A DNA stretch of 64,000 nt from Ampelomyces quisqualis (Eukaryota; Ascomycota; Dothideomycetes; Pleosporales; Phaeosphaeriaceae): contig JAGTXZ010000014.1 of the NCBI GenBank assembly GCA_018398575.1, positions 496,001 to 560,000 of the forward strand. Direction: 5' to 3'. Shown here one piece after another: positions 42,421 to 56,304 of this stretch. Below the pieces are notes generated by a model. The model had not been told where the DNA came from and made no database searches. It worked only from the letters and a program-made list of their open reading frames with translations. Positions within the stretch are counted from its first letter, which is position 1; the number at the start of each line of letters is the position of its first letter. Made by a program: the position numbers and the translations under genes.

Positions 42421-43532
42421 TAAAGATCTTACAGCATTGCAAGACAATTACGTTAAGGAAATTAAACTTAATATTGCAACTACTACACTAGTAAGTAACA
42501 GCTATTAACAATAGAAGTCTTACTCTTCTATTAGATCTAATAGTAGACTGTTGTTACTACTAGTAGAACGTTCTTAATTGTTTAAATCTCTAGGTGCAGA
42601 CACTAACGCACTACCTAGTAGTCTTCTATTCTAGCTCTACTTGCTGCAAGTACTAGCCTCCTACGCTGCCTTCTGCGCCTCCTCTTACTCTACTAACTAA
42701 TTGGCTCTTAATACTATTATAACATCTACTAGCTAAGCAACTACACTAGTTAACCTTACTGTGCTCCTTCTAAGCAACCTAACCTCCTTAGCTATTGCTC
42801 TAACCTCTCTAGCCAGCTCCTCTCTCTAGTAATAAGCGCTAACTAACAAGTTAGCGTTATTTATATTAGCTACCTGTGCAGTGCTTACTTATACAACAGC
42901 AGCTAACTAAAACGCTGCCTCCTTAATAGCAGCCTCTTACTCTAACACTACCTTGTTAGACTTGTCTCTACCTAAGGCAGCAAACCTGCAGTTAAGGGCT
43001 CTAAAGAGGCTATTATACTCTTAGCCTGCATATAGGAGAACTAGGCAACACTTCTTATTTAAGAGTGTACAATAAGCACACTTCTTAGACACATCTAAAT
43101 TAAATCTAAACTTAATATTAAAATAGCTGTAGGCAAAAGCCCTTGTAGCCTGCAGGCAAATAACCTAATAGGCTAGGAGATAAGCTCTAGAAGAGACAGG
43201 AATAGGCATTATGTGTATCTACTATACAGTTAGCTAGTAATTAAGAAAGAATAAGGCTTAGATAGCTTTAGGTATACAAACGTAAGGGGGAGAGTGTAGA
43301 GAAGCAGTATACTAGAGGGCTAGCCTTGTATATATGCTTAAAAAGCTTAAGGTAAAGTTAGAAATGTTAAACGCGCTAGCGCGCTAATTAAAACAACAAC
43401 AAACAGCTATATTATGTTAACTCAAAATAAACTCAAGGTAAATAAGAGTTTACAACAATTTAGAGAGGTATCTAAAACAACACTAATACAGACCTAATTA
43501 ATAGAGACTATTGATTTTAAGAAGAGGAGTAA

Positions 43533-43831
43533 TGTAACAAGTACATACAAACACATGTTACATCTAATACCTTATAAAGGCTTAGTAACAGATTATGTAG
43601 AGAGCTAGCAGATTAGGACTAAAAGCGCTCTAACAGCGCTCTAACCTAGCTGCTACGCCTACTATAAATATAAGCCTATAGCATAGATAGAGAACAAGTT
43701 TCTCTTGTCCTTTTGTATAAGACCTATAGGTGTATAGCCAATCTAGAATCTCTGATACAACACGCACTCCTATATGCCTCTAATACGTATCTGATTTGAT
43801 CTTAATAGCTGTACCTACCTGCGTTATTACA
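43533..43831 (+). repeat. 3' LTR of element A
   Basis: 299 bp. It differs from the 5' LTR by scattered transitions (for example gcacatgc/gtacatac, ctccaac/ctctaac). The fold-back motif aagtttctcttgt is preserved. Confidence 0.95.
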
Positions 43832-46800
43832 ACCCCTACCCATTTAATTAACGCTAAAAGTAAGTAGAGGTTAGGTTAGAGGTAATTAATTGTAGGTTAA
43901 GGTTAGGTTGCATAAGTTTTGCGCAATTAAATAAAATTTAAAGTATGTAACTACTAATTTTATAAGATTAAGTTTCTAAAAATATGCTAAATTTTACAGA
44001 GGCAAAACTATGCTAGGGATATTAAAAATAGCACAGTAATTACAAATTTTTATTACAATAAAGAGGAAATTAGGTCTTTATTTCTAATATACATAAAAGT
44101 AAAAGATTCTAGATCTTTTACGCAAATACTTAATAAGAGCTAAACTTCTAATAGTACTTAAGCGCAAGTCTAACATCCTTTGCTTATATAGTAACTCTTT
44201 TTGCATAGATTACATTTATATTTGTATTTATATTTAGTTAGAATTTTGTTAAAAAAATAGAGTTAAGAAATAAACCCTTAGAAAAACTAACTATATAGGC
44301 TTTAGCAGCCTCTTAAGCTGCTCTAATAGCTAATTTTTAGAAGTAAAGACTACTACTAGTGCTTTAGACGCATTCTTAAGCTATTTTGCGCAAGAGTTGC
44401 TAAAAGGGCAGCTTGCAGATAAAAAGCTTAGTAGACTTTTAGTATTAGCAGATCTCTCTAAGCAACACAGCTTTGCGCAGTAAGTAAATAAGTGTAATAA
44501 AGAATTGTAATAACCTACTACCTAGCTTAAAGTGTCTTTTTTTTTAAGAGCTGCTTTTTAAGTTTTTGCAGCTAGACTTTTTTTAGCAGATTTTCTAGCA
44601 GCCTTGCTAGCTAGGTCTTTAGCAACTACAGTGCCCCTAGTAACAGCGTCCTTAACTTTAGATTTGCGTTTTTATAAAGCTATAGTTATAGTGTTGTAGA
44701 GTTATAGATTTAATATTGTAATAATTTAGGTTATTTTAGTGCTTAGTAAATAAGCAGTAAGCAGGCTTAGCGCAGGAAATTAGGTCTTAGCGTAAAATTT
44801 CTGCAGGAGCTAATTTAAAACTGCTAGCACTACTAGAAGACTAGAACGTAATAAAAAACTATGTTAACTTACAGGCCTACCTAGAATTGCGCTAGCTTTT
44901 GTTCTAGCTATATATTAAAATTAAAAAGTAGATTTCTATAGACTTGTTAGTTATTTATATAAAATAGGCTAAAAGGCAGTAAGCGCAGGCAGTAGGCAGA
45001 AAGTACGCTAGTAGCCTGCTTGCGCACAAACTAACTTACTACGTTATTAGTTATAGGCTGCTAAAATAAAACACTAAAGCTATACGCCTGCAATAGTAAC
45101 ACACTTTATTACATTACTTTATTATACTTAGCGCTATAGAATCTGTTAAGTCTAAGGAAATTAAGGTTGTTAACAAGCCTAAGGGCTTTCTGCTGCCTAT
45201 TTCTGTTAGAGTTCTACTAAATTTTAAGAAAGAGAAGTAGGCCTAGCTTATAATAGTAACATTCTTAGAACTTTACTATAAATTATACTTATTTGTCTAG
45301 GGTTTTACTTCTAAGGACAATAAGATTAGCTATATCCTAGACTCTTGTAGTAGTAATACGCTAAAGTAAGGCTAACTAATAAATTTTAAAGTTAACCTTA
45401 GCAGGTAGCTTAGTAGTAGCACTATATAATCTAGGAAGCTAGCTGCTATTGCAAAGGCTAAGTCCTTAGACTAATTAGCTAAATACTAGCTTAAGAAGAA
45501 GGTTAAGAGAGGCAATAGGTATAAGGCGTTGTTTCTAAGGTAATAAGCTAAGAAACTTAAACATAAGCTTAAGGCTTAGGCAGCAAAGCGTTTTAATAGC
45601 AAGTAATCTAGTAAGTTATTACACCTTTTTATTACGTTATTTTTACTAATATACAAAGCTAAGTAGTTAACAACCTCTATTACTTAAGTTAATTAAAAAT
45701 AGAAGGCTATCTAAATTGAAATTAATATGCGCGCCTACAACGTTATTATAAAGGAGTTTTCTGCAGCAACTTTAGACTTAAAGCAAAAAAAATTGTTAGC
45801 TTAAGCTTATACTTGCGTTTATAGGCCTAGTAGAGCTGTAGAGGAGATACTCTAAAGAGAGTATACTTATAGGCTATACCTCCTTAAGAGGAATAGCTTT
45901 AAGACACTATAGGCTAAGGCTAAATAGCTTAAATTTTGCAATAAGCTAACGCCTAACAAGTTAGCTCTAGTAACTAATTAGAATTAGTAGTAAGTTTATT
46001 ACGTTATTTTATTATATACTTATTCTAACTAGTCTGCTAGAAGGCGTAAGCTAACACCCCCTCTTATATTTAATTAGCCTCTAGAGCTCTATAGTAATAT
46101 ACTATACGTTAAGAGACGTAATAAGACTAAATATAAGGAAGAGGTTAAAGATTCTAGTAAAGAGCTAGAAGTATACTATAAGACGTTGCCTAATAAATAT
46201 AAAGATAAGGAGGATAAGGATTAGAGCAATAGCACCTAAAAGGGGTTTTCTAATAGTACTTAGAAGGGCTGTTTAGACGCTAAGTAACATGTATAATTAA
46301 ATTTGCTATATATTATTGCCTAATATAGTTAAGACTTAAAAATTTTGCTACTACTATAAAACCTAATTTCTTAATTTCTAAAACTTTAGCCCTACTATCT
46401 GCCCCCTAACTAGGAAAATAACGCCTCTAGTAGAACGCCTACTTCTCTTACTTAAAGTAACGCTAAACTGTAGTTTTGCTATTCTATTGTTACTGTAATT
46501 ACTACTATCTTCTTATAAGATATTACTACTTTGTTATTACACTTTTTTATTACACACATAGACCTAAGCAACCTCCCTTTACTCTTAGATAACCTATACC
46601 CTAATCTGCCTAAAATACTCTATAAATTTATACTTAACGCTTCTTAAATCCTTAAGTCTAGAATTAAGAGAATAGTTACTGTTCTTAAGTAGCTAATTTA
46701 AGACAATACTACTATATATACTGCATAGGATGCCTAGTAGCAGAATACGTTATAGGCCTAAGACTCTAATAATTCTAATCCTTAATAGAGTAGAGCTAAA

Positions 46801-49506
46801 CGTTCTGCTATTATATAGACTTAATTTAGAGAAGAGGCCTATATTAAAAGCAGCAAACTACACGTATATTGCCTAAACTATAGGTACATACTTTAATACC
46901 TAACTAACAAGTATATAGGGACAAAACACCTTAGTAACTACTTTTAGTCTAATAGTTACAGAGAGGTTACAGAATCTATCTACATAAGGCAGCTACTCTT
47001 ATTTGTTATACTATTACGTCTACAACTCCTGTAACTGTTTACTACTTAGCAATTTAAACTAGAAATTGTATAGGTACTTCTTAATAAAAACTAGTCTTTT
47101 TAAATATTAGAGCAACTCTTATTTTGCTGCTTTATAGAGTTTCTCTAGCCTAGCACTACTATACCTAGCCAATATAAGTTTACTCTTATACTTTAGGAAT
47201 AATATAAGCAGGTAACTAAAAACCTTCTTTTTAATCTTAGTAAGTTAACAAAAATCTTAATTGCTTTTAACGCCTAGTCTGCTACTAACTACTTAAGCTT
47301 TTTAGCTATTAAAGCCTATTATATTAACACTAGTTAGCAGATAAGAGAGGTTCTATTAGATTTTATGCCCTTGCGTAGGCAGCACACTAGGGTTTCTATA
47401 GCATCTAATTTTATGCGGGTACTTAAAAACACAAAAACATTAAAATAATTACTAGTAGTTACCTGTAATAACGCTTTAAATAACAGTACCCTTAGCAGAA
47501 GCTTAGAAAGCAATCTTACTAATAAGAGGGTTTCTTAGAACGCAAAGGAAAATACTATACTATACTTTACCTATATTATTAACCTAGTAGTGCAGGATAT
47601 AATAGCTTACCTAAGGCTAACAGCCTTGCCTAAGATTAAAGGAGCTTAGCAGCTGCAACGCTATTACGTTTACTAGATTAATAATAGTATATTAGTGCCT
47701 AACTCCTTGCAAAAGGTATGTTACACCCTTTATTATAATTCTTTATTATGCACTAAGCTCTTCTAGATCTAGGCAATTTGTATTGCTATTAATTTGTCTT
47801 CTTAACGTTTTAAATAATTCTTAAAGGTATAATCTAATATACTACTAAAAAATTAACTTTGTGTAATTTAAGATATTAAGACTAGGTAGAATTTAACCTA
47901 TAATATATGCAAGCGCGCCTGCTCTCTAGCTACTTATATTAACAAGTAGCTAGAGCAAGAGATTACACTTAATTAAGCCCTGTAAGGTAGTAGCAGTAAT
48001 TTATAAGATAATAATATAGTTGTAGACTTTAAGAACCTTAAAAGGCTTTAGCTAGCACCTGCTAAGTAGTTACACCTTAGGGCAATAACACGCATACTAG
48101 TAAACTTTAAAACAGCTACTAACAGAATTAGTAAAAGCAACACACCTTAGGCCCTATATATCTAGTTAATATATAATAGACTTTTTAACTTTCTAGATTA
48201 AATAACAACTAAGCTATCTAACAAGGAGGATAAGACTAGCTATTGCAAGAAGTAGCTAGCTGTAGTAAAGGCAGCAGCAGAGAAAGGCAAGAAGAAGTTG
48301 TTAAAGTATTATTTACGCATAGATAAGAAATAAGGATATCTTTATAACGTTGCAACTGTCCTTAATCTATCTTAGAAGCTTACTGTATATAAGGTAGAGA
48401 CTATGTTTATTACACAGGTTTATTACAGTGCACTACTAATAAAACCTAGGGTAATATATAGAGACTAGACTTTAAACGTATATACTAGTATTAGTTTCTA
48501 GACTATATTAATTAATACAAAAACAACTCTGCAGTAACAAATAGAAACTGCACTCTAGTTTATTCTTTGTAACTATAGCGTCTACCTAAACACTAGTAGT
48601 TTAGAAGGCTTCTCTCCTAAATAACACAGTCTAGTAGGTTAAGCGCTAATCTCTTTTATAAAACTAATGTAAGTATTAGACTACTTTGTGCAGAAGCTCT
48701 CTACTACCTTAGTACTTCTCTAACTAGTAAAGAAGATAAAGAGGAGTTATTAAATATACTTGTCTAGAAGTAGGCTAATGCAGACATGTACTTACGCCTA
48801 GCTTAGGTAGCTAAAGACGTACTAGCTGTACAGCTTACAGAAGTTAGGGTTAAGCGCTTGTTTAATACTGCAAGAAACGTCCTAGAAGATTAATAGCACA
48901 GGCTTAGAGTAGAAACAATCTAGAAGATTATAGTTATAAAATACGTAATTACTAAGAAAGACGTATAACTAAACTGTTCTATACTATAATTGCTAACTAC
49001 AGGATTCTAACACAGCGCTAAGAGTGTCTAGGATCTACTTAAGCTTCTAGGTCCTATTAATTTTGCTAGTCTAACTAGCTCTAGAATCTAACAGTTTAAG
49101 GATTAGACAAGTAATAAGGAGCAGGAGAGTAACAGAGAAAATAATATTAAAGAATCTACAACGCCTTTGTATAGTATACTACTCTAGACTTCTTAGTATA
49201 AGCAGTGCCTATAGAGAAAGAGATTAAGGCCTTCTTATTTCTTAGACTAGTAAGCGTAATAAAAAAATGTAATAAACAGTAGCTCTTAACTATCTAAAAC
49301 AACCTAGGTAAAAAACAGTAGTAAACATCTATAATAAGCAGGTTATAAAGCTAATTAAATAGCTGCAAGATTAGACTATTCCTGCAATAACTTTATTTTA
49401 GAATACACGCTAAAATAAACTTATTTTGTTTACTTTACTTTACTCTTAAGTAATATACTTGTTATAGGCGTTAGATTAAAGGCGCTATATAAGTATAACT
49501 CTATAG
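43832..49506 (+). mobile_element. Central segment of the hAT element
   Basis: Begins with the acccc duplication of A and GGTTAG-rich sequence (gaggttaggttagagg, aaggttaggttgc), then AT-rich DNA. It contains intron-like stretches starting GTAAGT and holding paired TTATTAC motifs (for example 45608-45650, 45990-46025, 47720-47757, 48409-48440). The transposase remnant occupies the right half. It ends with the tatag duplication of B. Confidence 0.7.
46700..49000 (+). pseudogene. Degenerate hAT transposase
   Basis: From 47161 one frame reads, stops aside, IPSQYKFTLIL*E, LSKLTKILIAFNA*SATNYL, SFLAIKAYYINTS*Q, LLDFMPLRRQHTRVSI, VVTCNNALNNSTLSRSLESN and TIINLVVQDII-like sequence, matching the hAT core (WSATNYLSFLAI, CDNASNN, PCLAHIINL). 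At 48780-48965 a second block (VAKDVLAVQLTEVRVKRLFN, TARNVLED, HRLRVETI) matches the hAT C-terminal dimerisation domain. Stops sit where Trp or Gln codons are expected, and Asp is Asn in C(D/N)NA, so the enzyme is dead. Exon limits are unknown. Confidence 0.85.
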
Positions 49507-49805
49507 TATAACAACACAGGTAGGTACAGCTATTAGAATCAAATTAGATACGTATTAGAGGCATATAGGAGTGCGTGTTGTATCAGAGATTCTGGATTGG
49601 CTATATACCTATAGGTCTTGTACAAAAGGACAAGAGAAACTTGTCCTCTATCTATGCTATAGGCTTATATTTATAGTAGGCGTAGTAGCTAAGTTAGAGC
49701 GCTGTTAGAGCGCTTTTAGTCCTAATTTACTAGCTTCCTATATAATCTGTTACTAAGCCTTTATAAGGTATTAGATATAACATGTATTTGCATATACTTA
49801 TTACA
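49507..49805 (-). repeat. 3' LTR of element B
   Basis: 299 bp on the minus strand. Ends are RIP-modified (tataac for tgtaat at the low-coordinate end). Confidence 0.93.
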
Positions 49806-50899
49806 TTACCTCTCTTCTTAAATTCAATAGTCTCTATTAATTAGGTCTGTATTAGTATTATTTTAGATACCTTTCTAAATTGTTATAAACTCTTATTTAC
49901 CTTAAGTTTATTTTAGAATAACGTAATATAGCTGTTTATTATTGTTTTAATTAGCGCGCTAGCTTGTTTAACGTTCCTAACTTTACCTTAAGCTTTTTAA
50001 GTATATATACAAGGCTAGCCTTCTAGTATACTACTTCTCTATACTCTCTCTCTTATATTTGTATACTCTAAAGCTATCTAAGCCTTGTCCTTTCTTAATT
50101 ACTAGCTAACTATATAGTAGATACACACAATACCTATTCCTGTCCCTTCTAGGGCTTATCCTCTAGCCTATTAGGTTGTTTGCCTATAGGCTGCAAGGGC
50201 TTTTGCCTGCGGCTATTTTAATATTAAGTTTAGATTCTATTTAGATATATCTAAGAAGTGTGCTTATTGCACACTCTTAAATAAGAAGTGTTGCCTAGTT
50301 CTCTTATATGCAGGCTAGGAGTATAATAGCTTCTCTAAGGCCCTTAACTGCAGGTTTACTGCCTTAGGTAGAGACAAGTCTAATAAGGTAGTATTAGAGC
50401 AAGAGGCTGCTGTTAAGAAGGCAGCGTTTTAGTTAGCTGCTGTTATGCAAGTAGGCACTGCACAAGTAGCTAATATAAATAACGCTAACTTGTTAGTTAG
50501 TGCTTATTACTAGAGAGAGAAGCTAGCTAAAGAGGTTAGGGCAATAGCTAAAGAGGTTAGGTTACTTAGGAAGAGCACAGCTAGGTTAACTAGTGTAGTT
50601 GCTTAGCTAGTAGATGTTATAATAGCATTAAGAGCTAATTAGTTAGCAGAGTAAAAGGAGGCGCAAAAAGCAGCGCAAGAGGCTAGTACTTGCAGTAAGC
50701 AGGGCTAGAACAGAAGATAACTAGGTAGTGCGTTAGTGTTTGTACCTAGAGATTTAGATAATTAAGAACGTCCTACTTGTAGCAATAACAGTCTACTATT
50801 AGATTTAATAGAAGAGTAAGACTCCTATTGTTAATAGCTGTTACCTACTAGTGTAGTAGTTGTAATATTAAGTTTAATTTCTCTAATATAATTATCTTA

Positions 50900-53800
50900 A
50901 AATACTGTAAGATCTTTAACTTCTTTTTCCTATGCTGTAATCTACTTAGCTAACGCTTGTAAGAGTCCTAGCTGTTTTAGATAGCGTTTATAGAACGCTT
51001 ATAACATATGTAGAGCGCCTATAAAGTTTAAGGCATTGTACCAGGTAGAGTTAGGATTATAGCCTACCTATTTTACACAATACTTTAGAATAGAGCAGTA
51101 TAGCTTGCTAGCTAGGATCTCTTTAACTTCCTATTCTTTAACGCCTTAAATTAGGATACTAGATAGGTTTAGGCTTAGCTAACTAGGTAGGGGGTTGTTA
51201 GAGTCCTTGCAGAGGACGTCTAGAGCAAACACGTTATAGATCTTAGAACTTTTAGGTAGCTTTAGTTAAAATAAATAGCTAACTTATTCTAGAACTTTAA
51301 AGAGGCCTTCCTACAATTTAGCAAGTTTGCAACTTAGGTAAGTAACAGATAGGTTTTAGTTTAAGAGGTAAACCTTATTACCTACTACTTAATTAATAGG
51401 TTAATAATGTTTGTTTACCTTAGCAGCTATCTGTTGCTGCGCCTTTTCTATATTGTCTTTAGCTGTGCGCTAGGCTGCATGTATGTAGGTAGCTAAGCTT
51501 AAGGTATCTTTAACGTTTACATCTTTGTGTTTTAAAGAAGATAGTGCCTAATCTTAGCTCTGTTGTAGTTTAGATCTAAACAAGAGCTAGTACAGCGCTA
51601 TACTAATTGCAGAGTGCAGCAGCGTAGCTTAGGCTTAATTAATTATTAGCAAGAAGTTACTCTAGTTATCTTAGTAATAGAATACAAAAGGCCTTAATTA
51701 TTAATTAATATACTTGTTTATAATCTTAGTTTATCTATTAGTTTATTTATAGTAGGCTATAGAAAGCTTAAGTTGTACGCCTAGGATCTTGCAGAACTTA
51801 GACTAGAATTAGAATACAAACTAGAGTCTATAGTTAGACACTATACTTTTAGGCGTATAACTAAATTAGTATACCTATTAAATAAACAAGTAAGCTATTC
51901 CTTAAGCGTTAATCATTTTATAGTAAAGAATAGAAACAGCTTACTTTAATAGGCAATTAATAATAACTATAATTTGATTATAGCTATGCTAATTAGTTAG
52001 GAATGTCTTAAAATCTATACACAAATGCTGTATAGACCTATTAGAAATTGGTAACAGATAGAAGAAACCTTAGGATTAGAGCTGTCTTAGATAGAATCTT
52101 TAACAGGCAACACAGTTTTGTATATAGCGTTTATATATAGCCTCTATGCCTTTCTAGTAGTATTGCTAAGCTAGGAGCTAATACGTCTTTATAGCGCTTA
52201 GGTAGGTAGTAGATACCTAATTGTAAGCCTCTCTAATTAGTTAAGTGCACAAGAAGAAATTCCTAGGTATATAAAGGCGTAAGTAATAAAGTAGTAGTCC
52301 TTCTTAGACATAATACAGCTATAGTAGCTTAAGACACTCTTCCTTAAAGGAACAGCAATTCTCTACTAGTAGGGCTTTAATTAGTTTTAACAAGTTAAGG
52401 TTTAGAGAGGCACTAATAGATTAGACTAAAATAGCTAAAACATTAACCTCTAGCTAGTTACAGACGTAGTTCTAAGCCAGTTTAGAGTTAACTAGAGAGT
52501 TTAGGCGTTTAGGTCCTAGAAGTACATAGGATCTGTTATCTTGTTAGGCAGTCTTAACCTTACTAACGTCCTGTTCCCTTTAGCTTAGGATATTAGCTTA
52601 CTTGTTAAGTTTGCTAGGCGTGTACTTAATGTAGAAATTAAAAGAAGTAATAATCTCTGCCTATTATGCTTAACGTGCATTAAGAACCTTAGTAGTTATA
52701 AAGTATTCTAAGGAGCAGTAATCTAAATACACCTAAATTTAACTCTGTATAGAAGTAAGTTTAGCTCTCTACTTCTTAAACGCTTTTAGAATAGCAAAAA
52801 GTTTTTTATTATATATTTTCTAATTAAGCTTAGCCCTAGATAGGGCGTAACTGTAGAAGGCTACAGGATACTACTTGTTATTAGAGTGTTTCTAAGAGAG
52901 TACTCCTGCTATTACTCTATCTAACGCGTTAGTTTCTAACTTTATATTATACTTAGGATAGAAATAAGATAGCGTAGGAATAGCTAAGAGTAAGGCTTTA
53001 ATCTAATTAAAAGCCTATTAGCAGTCTATAGTCTATTTAAATAGTATAGCAAGACTTTAAAGCTTTATAATTAGTTTAGCTACACAGAAGAAATCCTTAA
53101 TAAATTGTTAATAGAAACTAGCAAAGCTAAGAAATAACTTAACGCTAGTAACTATAGTAGGTTTAGCCTAGTTTTAGAGTACTTCTACCTTATTAGAGTT
53201 AACTTTAGTGCCCTAGTTTGTTAGAACGTAACCTAGATACTTAGTGCAGGTTACATAGAATTTACTCTTCTAAATGTCTACTTAGAGTCCTGTAGTACAT
53301 AGGCGCTCTAAGACCTTTTAGACGTGTTCCTAATATAAGTTTATATCCTTAGAGTAGATTAGAATATTGTTAAGATACGCAATGCAGAAATTGTTAAGAT
53401 AATTAATTAGTATATTATTTATATAGCGTTAATACGTAGCTAGCCTATTACACAAGCCAAAAGAAAGAACCTTACACTTGTATATACTGTAACAGGTCTA
53501 AAAGGTAGTATACTCTTTAGAGTTAGGATTTATATAAATTTTGTTAAAGGTAGCCTAGATGTTAAACTTAGTAAAGATCTTAGCTTTAGAGAGGCGTAAT
53601 AGCAGCTTATTAATGCAAGAGATTAGATAGACGTCCTTGCGCGTAAGAGTGTTAATCTTCTAGTAGTCTACACAGATGTGTATATCTCTATTTAGTTTGC
53701 GTACACAAAGAATAAGTAAAGTAAAAGAACTTTGGCTAGCCTTAATAAAACCCTTCTAAAGGTGTTCTTAGACGTAGGCCTTAGTAGCTTTAAGCTCCTC

Positions 53801-56000
53801 CTAGTTTTGCTTGTACAGGAGACTAAACGCATTTAGTAACAGTTCTTTAAAGATAATCTTATAATTGTACAAACAATAAAGAGGCAATTAATTAGCTGCT
53901 AACTTGCTAAATACATCCTAATACTAAGAGTAACAGGCAGGTAATTTCTTATCTAATTAGCTTTAATTGTCTGCGTTGTTCTTAGAGGCAAGGATTCTGT
54001 TAATCTTATAGAGGCTTGTTATAAAGAACTTGTTCTAGGGCTTCTTTATAATAAAGTAAAATGCGTTAGCAGAAATAAGAGCTATGCAAGTGCTTAGAGA
54101 GAGTTTAGACTCTAAGCGGTTTTGCTTGGTTAGGGTATAAGAAATCTCTAAGATTTTTTAGGCTAATAAGAGCTTTAAGCATCCCTTAATACAATAAATA
54201 GAAGAAGAGGAACAGTAAGAACTGTTTTAGATTTAATAGTCTTCTTTCTCCTATAGAGCGTTGCGTTGTTGCACATTAAGATAGACAGTAGCTAGCACTG
54301 TAGCTTAATATAGAACAGTAGAAATAGAAGGTAAAGGATTATAGGAATAAGAGTACTTAGATAGCCAAATAAACTATAACCTATCTGTGTCTAATTAAAT
54401 CTTAAATTGTCTTAACTATTAGAGGCTAAGTATACAATCCTAAGACCTAAGATTAAGGATAAGAAATAGACAGTTTAAAATCTTTTAGCTATTGATATTT
54501 AAGTGTAGTTAAATATATTAAGTAACTGCAAAAGTAATCTAATTCTTAAAGCTGCGCACCTGAACCTAAAAGGGGAGCTTCTAAATAAGTTAATGTAAAG
54601 CTTTAAAAACAGATAAAACAATTTGTAAATTTAAAAATAAGAAACCTTAAGCACTAGTGTTAACAAGAGTATTAAGGCGTAAACTAATACTCTAGTTATA
54701 GAGAAGTGTAGGTATAAGAAAATAGGGACTGCAAAACAAATAAGAAAGGTTAAGGTAAGATAGATTGTAACAGCTTAGGCCTAGAGAGGAGTGTCCTCTT
54801 AGGCGCTTTTGTTTCCTATACAATACACCTTCTAATTAGGTTACTCTTAAGTATCTTTATACTTATCTACTTTTATAGCTTTAATCTAACGCATATAAGG
54901 CTTTGTGCAGTTACTAGCGTAGTGTCTTAGCTTACTATAATTGTAACAACTACTAGGGGTCTTCTGTTATTCTAGCTTAAAGGTCTTTATAGAAAGACGT
55001 ACTATTGTAGATTAATAGGCTAGCGCAGAATTTGTTAAAGCGCTAGTAGTAGTAGTCTAATTTGGCTTCAAATTCTGTTGTAGAGCTAACCTAATTGGCA
55101 ACCTAGTAGTAGCTAGTGTTATAGTTAGTGTAGAGTTGTTCTTCTACTCTATATTATAGGCTGTAAGGTGTTCTACTATCTAATTAAATAAGTTCTTCTA
55201 TTAGTGCCTAAATCCTAGGTTAGGGGCTTGCAACCCTAGCGTAATCTTAGTCTATAAGTAGTAAAACTACTCTAAAAAGAGTACTTGTCTCTTAACTGCA
55301 GAACTTAGAAACCTAGCTTTAAACAAGAGGAACGTTTTCTCCTTAGTTATCTGCATTTAATTAAAAGCTGCTTAGCTTTTAGCTACCTTGTTACCTGTAA
55401 TAAAGTAAGACTTAAGTAGCTTAATTATTTACTTAGCGTTCTAGAATTGCTCTTAATTAGTATCTAATAAATATTGTAGCTTAAGATAGCCCTTAGCTAA
55501 TCCTGTAGTATAGCCTTATACTAAGGCTATACGTTGTCTTTTGGTCTAATAGTAATCTAAGTTAATCTTAAGTTAATTCTAAATAGAGGCCTGCTATTAG
55601 CAGAAGGTAGAATCTTTTCTATTACTAAGATTATCTATATTAGGCGTTTTCTTAGATTGTTAAAGTTAGTAAGAGCCTTTATAGTAATATAAGTACTTAG
55701 ATGTAGAGCTGTTAAATAAATAGTAGGGTGCAGAATTATTCTAAGGTAATTTAGTAGTAGGTAGAGGCTTATCTAGTTCTATTAACAGAGTTAGTCCTTT
55801 CTTAAGGGAATTAATTTCTGCTAAAGCCTGTTTTAAATCTTGTTGTAATTAATTAACCTCTATTTAAGCAGGAGTTAGATTTGGTACAGCTCTAGGCTAA
55901 GGGGGTTCCTTAGTGTTTAGCTTTTTTACTTTAGCACTCTGTTGCTAGGTTGTTACAGTTAATACAGAGTTGTCTTAGGAAAAGGCTCCTAGAGTTAGTT
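50900..56000 (-). pseudogene. Degenerate gag-pol of element B
   Basis: The minus strand gives the same domain series as A: zinc knuckle at 54907-54948, here with the second Cys changed to Tyr (CYNYSKLRHYASNC), reverse transcriptase with YLNN at 53366-53377, RNase H near 52900-52950, integrase near 51720-51780 (antisense of STAYYKQTN) and chromodomain near 50980-51120. Frames carry many TAG/TAA stops of RIP type. Not functional. Confidence 0.88.
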
Positions 56001-56289
56001 CTTTAGGAGGAGTTATTAGCGTTGCCTCTAATACTCCTAGGTTATTAATAGTCTCTAAGTTTCTATTGTAGCGCTAAACGCGACTTTTACTAAAGTAATT
56101 CTAACTGTGTGTTAATAGGAAGATCTAAACCTAAAGGCTTTGGCTGTTAGGAGATCTAAGAAATCCTAACTGTGTTTAATAGATTTAAGGTCGCAAACAG
56201 ATCTAATTTAGATAGAGTTTTAGACGTTTTAACACAATCTTTTTAAAAGTAAATAGCAATATTATCTAAATACTATTACTAGCAGAACA

Positions 56290-56302
56290 AAGTTTCTCTT
56301 GT
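56290..56302 (-). other. Primer-binding site of element B
   Basis: On the plus strand aagtttctcttgt, two bases before the 5' LTR of B, so ACAAGAGAAACTT in element sense. Identical to the sites of A and C. Confidence 0.6.
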
Positions 56303-56304
56303 AA

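Larger units (their letters stand above)
36736..43831 (+). mobile_element. Ty3/gypsy chromovirus copy A, complete, 7096 bp
   Basis: LTRs 36736-37034 and 43533-43831 are both 299 bp, begin TGTAAC and end TTACA. The flanking 5-bp duplication acccc (36731-36735 and 43832-43836) is perfect. A purine-rich tract (aagaagaggagtaa) ends right before the 3' LTR. Differences I see between the two LTRs are transitions, as expected of RIP. It is inserted in the left part of the hAT element. Confidence 0.95.
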
